From Pleurotus djamor (Eukaryota > Basidiomycota > Agaricomycetes > Agaricales > Pleurotaceae), in the NCBI GenBank assembly GCA_029747585.1, contig JAPEVF010000139.1, positions 28,965 to 92,964 of the forward strand: a DNA stretch of 64,000 bases. Direction: 5' to 3'. This document shows, piece by piece, positions 57,540-64,000 of the stretch. A program made the position numbers and the translations under genes. Numbering within the stretch: the stretch's first letter is position 1; each line of letters starts with the position of its first letter. Under the pieces are notes generated by a model. It ran no database searches and was not told the DNA's origin. It saw nothing but the letters and a program-made list of their open reading frames with translations.

Positions 57540-57950
57540 CGTGACTCTCTAGATCTCACGTGTAAGACCTTCTCGAAAACTACTTCTCTCGAATGCTCTG
57601 ACCTTCATTCCGATGCCTTACAACCATCGCGCCTGTTCGAACAATCTGACGATGTCGAAGTTTTAACGCTCTACTACTGCAAGGTTGAATACCTCCGTGG
57701 GTTAATGAAACTCGACGGTTCAAAACTCCCTTTACCAAGGCTGGGCACGCTTATCTTGGCCGACTCCATGGTTTGCAACGTCTTCGCAGAAGAACGAGAC
57801 ACCATGATGTGCGATGCCATTTTATCTTTGCTGATACAGAGGAAGGATCTCGGGGTGGAGATCAGAGAGCTCACGATTCGTCACTGTGATATCACAAAGG
57901 ATATCGTGAATCGGCTTGGTGAGTATGTGAAAGTCAACTGGGATTCCTAG
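57540..57950 (+). pseudogene. C-terminal fragment of an F-box/LRR protein
   Basis: The frame contains LQPSRLFEQSDDVEVLTLYY, LPLPRLGTLILADS and IRELTIRHCDITKDIVNRLGEY. This matches the C-terminus of the F-box gene on the opposite strand (IQPRRLFERCGEVKHLHLTA; ALPNLRTLSVERC; EEFSICACDITGSVIKEFEE). The F-box and the first two thirds are missing, so it is a truncated duplicate arranged tail to tail with the full gene. Confidence 0.65.
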
Positions 57951-58334
57951 GAGACCAATGATGAAGACGAGGACGATGCACATAGTGAACGTGCGGAAGA
58001 TGGCGGTAATGGCAGTGAAAATGAGGTTGAGGAAGCTTCTTTTGGCGAAGATGAAGACAGGTGACCTTCGCAGTTAAGAATATTTCGAGAGGTTTGCTTC
58101 GCTTGTAACCCAAGTCCGTCCATCAGTGTCAGGAGGTCCTCGTTCGTACCAAATATAGAGTTACCTAGTTGAGAACGATCTTCAGAGTAAACCTGACGAT
58201 TCCTCGATATTTGTGATGTATAGGGGCAACTCATTCTTTTGCGAGGCATATTCGCCGGGTAGGAAATTATCCAACCAACGGCCAAAAAATTACATATGCA
58301 TAATGACCAAACGGAAGACTCTCCACACGCAATA
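57951..58334. other. Tail-to-tail spacer between F-box fragment and gene
   Basis: The first 110 bases keep an acidic frame like the tail of the F-box family after the stop at 57948. The rest is probably 3' UTR of both units. Confidence 0.35.
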
Positions 58335-59967
58335 TTAATCCTCGTCTTCAACTTCTTGGTAATCCCATTCCACGTCAACGAGCTCCTCGAACTCCTTGAT
58401 AACACTTCCCGTTATGTCACACGCACAGATACTGAATTCCTCGATGACCGCATTCAGACGCCTCCTTTTCTCCAGAAACGAAGTCATTGCCTTGCACAAC
58501 TTGGAATTTCGTCCCCCGTTAGAGTAGGTGAATTTGCATCGTTCCACGGACAGGGTGCGCAGATTGGGGAGAGCAAGCGTGGAGTCATTGGCATTCTTCA
58601 AGCCGCTAAATACTTCAACGGCGCATGCAGTGAGATGCAAATGTTTGACTTCTCCACATCTTTCAAAAAGACGACGAGGCTGAATTGTTCCCGGGGCGAT
58701 ACCAGTGAGGCGAAGAGTAGAAACTTTTGACATGGGAACAACCCCAAGTATAGCGGATATTTCGTCTTGGAAATCGACAGGCCCTTTCAGAGTCAACTCA
58801 AAACGATAGGGCGTTGGGTAAGGAGATTGATGGACGCCTTCTAACGTAAGGAGAAATTCATCCTGAGTTGTCACGCCAACCTCGCGGATGATGCGACCGG
58901 GGAGAGAGGTGAAGTGGGTAAGAGCACCCAGGAGATGCAATAAGTCTGAGCCTGTGGAAAATNGCTTGACACTGAAAGTTGACGTTCGCGGCCTTGGGAT
59001 AATTGATAGATTCGAAAAGCTTGGAGGATAAGACGGTGAGACCTGAGATACTGAGATGAGTCAAGCAAGGCAGATCGACGACGAGAGGAAGCGATTCATC
59101 CAGCATTGCGACTGCAACTTTGAGAACCCGGAGTTCTTCGAGATTTGGAGTATTCTGAAGAGATTGAAGAAGGACATGATCCGAGAGATGACCTGTGAGG
59201 AGCTCCGTTGGATCGATGAGAAGTCGTTTAAGATGTGGTAACGGAGGAAGCGGAATGGAGAGGGTCCCTTTGATGAGGTTGAGTTCTTGAAGTGAAGACA
59301 TGTCGCGTTGGAGAACGTCCTTTGGCAATGAATACATGGACCCTATCAGGGTGAGAGTGCGTAATATTGGGGCGCTTGCCCGTTCGTTTAGTCGAAGGAA
59401 CTTGAAAAGTAGATCGTCGCTGCTTGCGCCAATATTCAAGGTTCGGATTCTGGAAATGTTGGACATGACGACCCAGTGGGCGTCATCATCCGTATCCGCT
59501 ATATTAGCGCAAAATATGTCCAAAGGTACTGCTTTTGAGCGTTTTATCATCGCCAAGGCCCGATCCGCGCGTGTTAAATCGATAGCAGACCACAGCCAAG
59601 GGTAATCCAAGGCAAGCTGCCTCCAGTGGGTGCATACGCCGGCCACATTCAGCCAGTTCCTTTCACCGGAGTACTCAAAGTTTCTGCCACCACGAAGCTT
59701 CAATAGGGTTCGAGAACTTATGGAAGACCACTTCGCCATGACAAAAATCTCTGAAATAATTTCAGGGGGCAGTACTCGAGAAATGCGTGCATGGGTATTC
59801 CGCTTGGTTTTCAGAGACTGGATGCGAGCTTCGAGTTTCCTTACTTGGTCATCGATTTTGCGCTGCTCGATGGTAGTCTCTGTCTGGTTCGCCGGGTTTG
59901 TATTGGTCACTGAAGTCAAGCATGAGCACACTTTGCAACTGACATAAAGAGATCCCGAACCTTCCAT
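58335..59967 (-). CDS. F-box protein with LRR-like repeats
   Basis: Minus-strand frame from ATG 59967. The N-terminus has a Cys-rich start and a coiled coil (QRKIDDQVRKLEARIQSLKT, about 35-55), the layout common in mushroom F-box proteins. The F-box follows (VLPPEIISEIFVMAKWSS... NVAGVCTHWRQLALDYPWLW, about 65-125). Leucine-rich repeats then run to the C-terminus, ending in acidic residues. It would act as a substrate adaptor of an SCF ubiquitin ligase. At the N in 58963 the frame changes once; the protein sense continues directly, so a miscalled base is likely rather than a real break. No intron is needed. Confidence 0.78.
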
Positions 59968-60113
59968 GGTAGCACTTGAGTTATCTATAGGGAATTCCTA
60001 CCCCGTCCGTAGTGGGAGTGTAAGAGAGCGAGGCAAAAAGGAGTTACTAGTCTCGGAAAAGGGGGATCGTGGAGGGCGCTTGATTCGGCGCTGTGAAAGG
60101 GTCACTTGCTTCC

Positions 60114-61137
60114 ATGCAGCCACCATCCGACTTGGAGGACATTCTCAACGATGCTGTCCTGCTTTTTGGAGGCCAACAAATTGAAGACAATGAAACGATA
60201 CAGTATGGCCCCCTAGAATTAACCGTCGCACCAAAGGTCCGGGTCCTTGCAGCATCTTCTCAACGTTTCTTAATTAACTGAAATGATATTTCGGCTCGGA
60301 AGGATGGCAAGGTTTGATGTTTTTCCGACTTCAATTCTATTCAATTGAAAGCTGGAGAACCTGACTACAGGCCAACACGCTCCTGGCGGATCACCTCTTC
60401 TCCCCGGCGCTCCTTCTCTCGGAGCAGGTTGAACGGAACCTCTTCAAGGCTCCCCATAAATCAGGTATATCTCAACTTTCTTTCTATGGGGTAAAACGAG
60501 GACACTAATATGTACTGGTCTAGTAATTGAACTGGGAGCTGGATGCGCTTTGCCATCGTTGCTCCTCGCATCGAGCTCTGATCCCCCTGATCTCGTTGTT
60601 GTCACCGATTACCCAGACCGCGGAATCATCTCCAATCTTACAAATAACGTTGAGCGAAACAGAAACGTCTTTCAACCTTCTTGCACTGTGAAATGCCTCG
60701 GATACGAATGGGGTACCGACCCTTCACATCTTCGGTAAGTCCGAGATGCCCTGGGGTTGACAATCTCTGACCTAAAGCCCTGCTCTCGCAGAAATCTACT
60801 TTCCTCACCTAAGGACGGTTACGATGCCATGATCCTGTCTGATCTCCTCCATTTCGACCAATCGCACGACGTCTTGGTCTCTTCCATTACCTCTCTCCTT
60901 GCCAGAACTCCTGATGCACGAGTACATGTGGCTGCGGGTCCCTACACGCGATCTGAGATATGCGATAATTTCCTTCGGTTGGCAGGAAGCACTGGTCTCC
61001 ACTTCGATGCTGTCTCGTGTGGAAGCGAGTGGGAGGGATCCCTGTACGTCAGTGGGCTGGACAAGGAGCAGTTAGCTGTGAGGAAAGCTGCGTGCCGATA
61101 CTGGATCGGCCGTTGGTTAGATGTCTTTCCAAAGTGA
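60114..61137 (+). CDS. Class I SAM methyltransferase, Efm7/nicotinamide N-methyltransferase type
   Basis: Exons 60114-60236, 60371-60464, 60524-60734 and 60792-61137 join in frame (about 257 aa). Features are ILNDAVLLFGGQ and IQYGPLELTVAPKAN near the N-terminus, and LADHLFSPALLLSEQVE before the SAM-binding glycine motif VIELGAGCALPSL. An acidic turn VVTDYPDRGIISNL and YEWGTDP follow, and a late LSDLLHFDQSHDVLVSS strand-helix. This order is that of METTL21/Efm7-like protein lysine methyltransferases, often annotated as nicotinamide N-methyltransferase Nnt1. The likely target is a translation elongation factor lysine, inferred from the family. The first intron starts with GTCCGG, a weak donor. 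Confidence 0.82.
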
Positions 61138-61663
61138 CATATTCGTCTTCGCTCTATGTCAAAATCAAAGAAGTTCCCTTGCGAGCAGGATCAACAACGC
61201 GCATCCATTCTTCGACCGTGGTATGCAGTTCTTTGAGCTCCCATCCCGAAAAACATAGCACGCAGCCGTAAATTCCATCATTATTGACCATGGCGGATGC
61301 TCCGATGGTTTTGCCCTGGGGCGGCAAGTTGTGATCACCACGTATTGTTGCCTGGAGGCATCAAGCTGTGCGGCCATGATAGAATGATGCCCAGCCCGTC
61401 TCCGGGACTAGACCGAAATGGTCTTGAGGTCTGTTCGGCTCATGGATAGCCAATAGTGGCCTACCTCAATGAGGAAAGGAGTAATCCATAGGGACGCTTC
61501 AGGAGGAGACGGTCTGCTCGGTCACGGTTGTCACACGACATCTGGGCCCAATCCAGACTCCTCGGTACTACCAGTCGTAGGTCAGTCGTAGGCTTCCGTA
61601 GACTCGACAGACAGACATAAAAAGGACGACGGCAATCAAGCATCAAGTAAGAAACAGAAAACC
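61138..61663. other. Intergenic stretch
   Basis: 3' region of the methyltransferase and promoter of the homocysteine methyltransferase. CATAAAAAGG at about 61617 may be a weak TATA element. No gene is supported. Confidence 0.45.
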
Positions 61664-62891
61664 ATGGCAAGCTTCGAGAATTTGTTCCACGAACCGATCG
61701 TTCTCATGGATGGTGGAATGGTGAGTTGTACTGTTTCTATATCATTCCGTCCGATGCACTGACATCATTCGATGGACAGGGAACTACATTGGAAACGTAT
61801 TTCTCAAAAGCCATATCCAATACACCGCTGTGGTCTGCGAACGTCATCATGGAAGATCCGGAGGCGGTCATAAACGCGCATCTAGCATTTCTACGGGCGG
61901 GAGCTACTGTGATTATCACCGCTACGTGAGCACGTAGTTTCCTATTCAATGATCAATGTATGGATAACTTGTGTATAGATATCAATGTGCATTCGAAACA
62001 TTCGAGCGGGCGGGGTATTCAAGAGAGCAAGCGGCGGAAGTGTGGAAGAAAGGAGTCCAGCTCGCAAATGAAGCACGACGTCGTTTTATCCAAGAACGCA
62101 ACCCGTCCCATCCCATCCACGTCGCACTGTCCATAGGTCCATTCGGGGCTACGCCCGTCCCAACACAAGAATTCGACGGATTCTACCCTNCTCCCTATGG
62201 GCCACAAGAGTTTCCTGGAGAGGGCAAAACACACGAAGGAAAAAATCACTTCCTGCCAGATGAGGCTGGAACCGAGGAAAACGCCATACGAGCCTTGACT
62301 AAGTTCCACGTCGACCGATTGAAGGTTTACATCTCCGACCAAGCTGTGTGGGATATGATTGACCTGTTGGCATTCGAGACTGTCCCCGTCGTGAGAGAGA
62401 TGATAGCAATCCGACAGACCGTTCAGAGCATCGAGCGCGAGTATGGAGCAGGGACGATGAAACCTTGGTGGATATGTGGTGTGTTCCCCTTTGGAAAACT
62501 GCCGGAACAAGCAATCAGTCCGCAAGACGTCGTCCAGGCTGCCCTTGGAACGCTTGATACCGATATACCTCGTCCATCAGGTATCGGAATCAACTGTTGC
62601 GGGGTAGAGTTCATGGAAGAAATATCTGGTCATTTCGCGTCCAAAATCAAGGAAAATTGCCCAGAACAACGTCCATGGCTTATCCTGTACCCGAATGGCG
62701 GCGACGTATATGATACAATACTGAGACGATGGAAAAAAGGCCGGGACAAAGCGCATTGGGCTGAAGAGTTGAGGCAGGTCGTGAAGAACGTCGAAGGCAC
62801 GGGCGTTTGGGGAGGCGTCGTTGTTGGGGGATGTTGTAGAACGGGACCAGAAGAGATCGAACACCTGGTTTGTGCTTTGAAGTCGTCATAG
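61664..62891 (+). CDS. Homocysteine S-methyltransferase
   Basis: Exons 61664-61720, 61780-61925 and 61979-62891 give about 371 aa. The N-terminus has VLMDGGMGTTLE, the conserved start of the family barrel, followed by LRAGATVIITATYQ. The zinc cysteines are visible in GIGINCCGVEF (about 270) and VVVGGCCRTGPEEI near the C-terminus. It transfers a methyl group from S-methylmethionine or S-adenosylmethionine to homocysteine to form methionine (yeast Mht1/Sam4 type), in the cytosol. The N at 62190 affects one residue only and does not change the frame. No damage is seen. Confidence 0.88.
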
Positions 62892-63194
62892 TAGACTACA
62901 ATATACTATCCCACGATCAGAAACAGAAATTCACACGGTCAATAGAAATTGTGTGGCTGTCAACCCGACGTTCGAGCACACCGACACACCGCCCTCACGT
63001 AAGAACTCCAGGAATCGTCGCCCACGTCGGCGTCAAGCACAAAACTACCCTCGACGGTATGTCGTTATACGCTCTGTACTTCGTTTGGGAGGGCTGGAGA
63101 GTGTTTGGGAGGCTTGGATGGAATGGATGCGGCTGGGGTACCTTGGATGAGGCAAAGATGATCTGACTGCAAGTTCTGCGTTGTTAGGTGCAAC
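62892..63194 (+). promoter_or_regulatory. Promoter region of RPS0
   Basis: The 303 bases between the stop of the upstream gene and the RPS0 ATG must hold its promoter and 5' leader. No TATA box is clear, as is common for ribosomal protein genes. Confidence 0.4.
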
Positions 63195-64000
63195 ATGTCT
63201 TCAAAACTCCCTTCCGTCCTCAGCGCGACCGAGGAGGATATCCAGCTCCTCCTCGCGGCCCAATGCCATATTGGAACCAAAAACTGCGATAAGCAGATGG
63301 AGGGCTACATCTGGAAGCGAAGAGCTGACGGTCAGTGTTTTTCATACGAGCGGCTGGACTGAGATTTGACGATGGATGTGCGCCAGGTATCCACCTCCTC
63401 AACATTGGAAAGACTTGGGAAAAGCTCGTTTTCGCTGCTCGTATTATCGCCACCATTGAGAACCCCAACGATGTCTGTGTGATCTCTGCTCGCCCCTACG
63501 GACACCGTGCCGTCCTCAAATACGCCGCCAACACCGGTGCCCAAGCCATCGCAGGTCGTTTCACCCCTGGTTCCTTCACCAACTACATCACTCGCTCGTT
63601 CAAGGAACCCCGTCTCATCATCGTCACCGACCCTCGCGTAGACCACCAAGCCATCCGTGAAGCTTCCTACGTCAACATCCCCGTTATCGCTTTCTGCGAT
63701 ACCGATGCCCCCTTGCAATTCGTCGATGTTGCCATCCCCACCAACAACAAGACCAAGCACTCCATCGGTTTGGTCTGGTGGCTCCTTGCCCGTGAAGTCC
63801 TCCGTCTCCGTGGAACCATCCCCCGCACAAGCGACGGCTGGAATGTCATGGTTGACATGTTCTTCTACAGAGATCCGGAAGAAGTCGAGAAGCAGCAACA
63901 GGAGGAGGCTGCTGCCAAGGGCGCCCTCCAGGCTGGAGATGCCGACCAAGCTGCTTTGGGAGAATGGGGACGTCGGCTCTGCCCCACAAGCCGGTGGAAT
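63195..64000 (+). CDS. RPS0: 40S ribosomal protein S0 (SA), cut by window end
   Basis: Exon 1 (63195-63330) and exon 2 (63387 onward) encode the uS2 family protein of the small ribosomal subunit. Typical motifs are [54 protein letters not shown] and [14 protein letters not shown]. It is needed for 40S assembly and 20S pre-rRNA processing. The frame breaks near the end: after LGEW, deleting one G in the run 63966-63969 gives the usual acidic/Gly-rich tail start ([10 protein letters not shown]). A homopolymer base-call error is likely in such an essential gene. The last part lies outside the window. Confidence 0.93.

Overview
The window looks like a piece of a basidiomycete (Agaricomycetes-type) nuclear genome. 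The signs are dense genes with many short introns (about 50-70 bp, GTRNGT...YAG), a 40S ribosomal protein RPS0 gene, an F-box/LRR gene, several protein families known to me as multicopy in mushrooms, and a heavy load of transposons (Ty3/gypsy chromovirus, Helitron/Helentron, foldback and MITE-like elements). Isolated single N bases and a few one-base frame breaks suggest an early-generation assembly. All exon models below were made by eye from splice consensus, frame and paralog comparison.

Region 1 (0.9-8.1 kb): four tandem paralogs on the + strand (900, 4031, 5607, 7241), each with the same six-exon plan. They encode secreted proteins of about 205-215 aa: signal peptide, propeptide, a conserved Lys-Arg site, then a domain with 10 conserved cysteines. 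I do not recognise the family. Region 2 (9.2-19.8 kb): a solo LTR, a host gene fragment cut by an LTR, a full-length gypsy chromovirus with an open Gag-Pol on the minus strand, and a second truncated, nonsense-bearing copy sharing the middle LTR. Region 3 (19.8-29.2 kb): two related repeat units full of a TTCCCACGGTCA-like motif. The second is a 2.86-kb foldback element whose ends carry GTAAG/CTTACAG, that is, potential splice sites in both orientations. Between the units lie a 727-aa SR/His-rich hypothetical gene and two smaller genes. Region 4 (29.2-38.3 kb): an interrupted Pro/Tyr-rich gene, a small membrane protein, a 364-bp MITE-like unit, and two diverging copies of a P-loop NTPase + PD-(D/E)XK nuclease family (Crinkler/CR-like), both damaged. 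Region 5 (42.0-50.8 kb): an 8.06-kb Helentron-like element. It has an apparently intact 1914-aa Rep/helicase and a divergently transcribed second gene. It is inserted, without target duplication, into a secreted-protein gene that otherwise looks intact; an intact paralog of that gene lies at 54.6 kb. Region 6 (51.8-64 kb): mostly ordinary genes, including a one-TM protein, an F-box fragment and F-box gene, a lysine/nicotinamide-type methyltransferase, a homocysteine S-methyltransferase and RPS0 (running off the window end).

No operons, CRISPR arrays, rRNA or convincing tRNA genes were seen. The genes do not form one pathway. The common theme is gene duplication plus repeated transposon insertion, with the housekeeping block on the right largely untouched.
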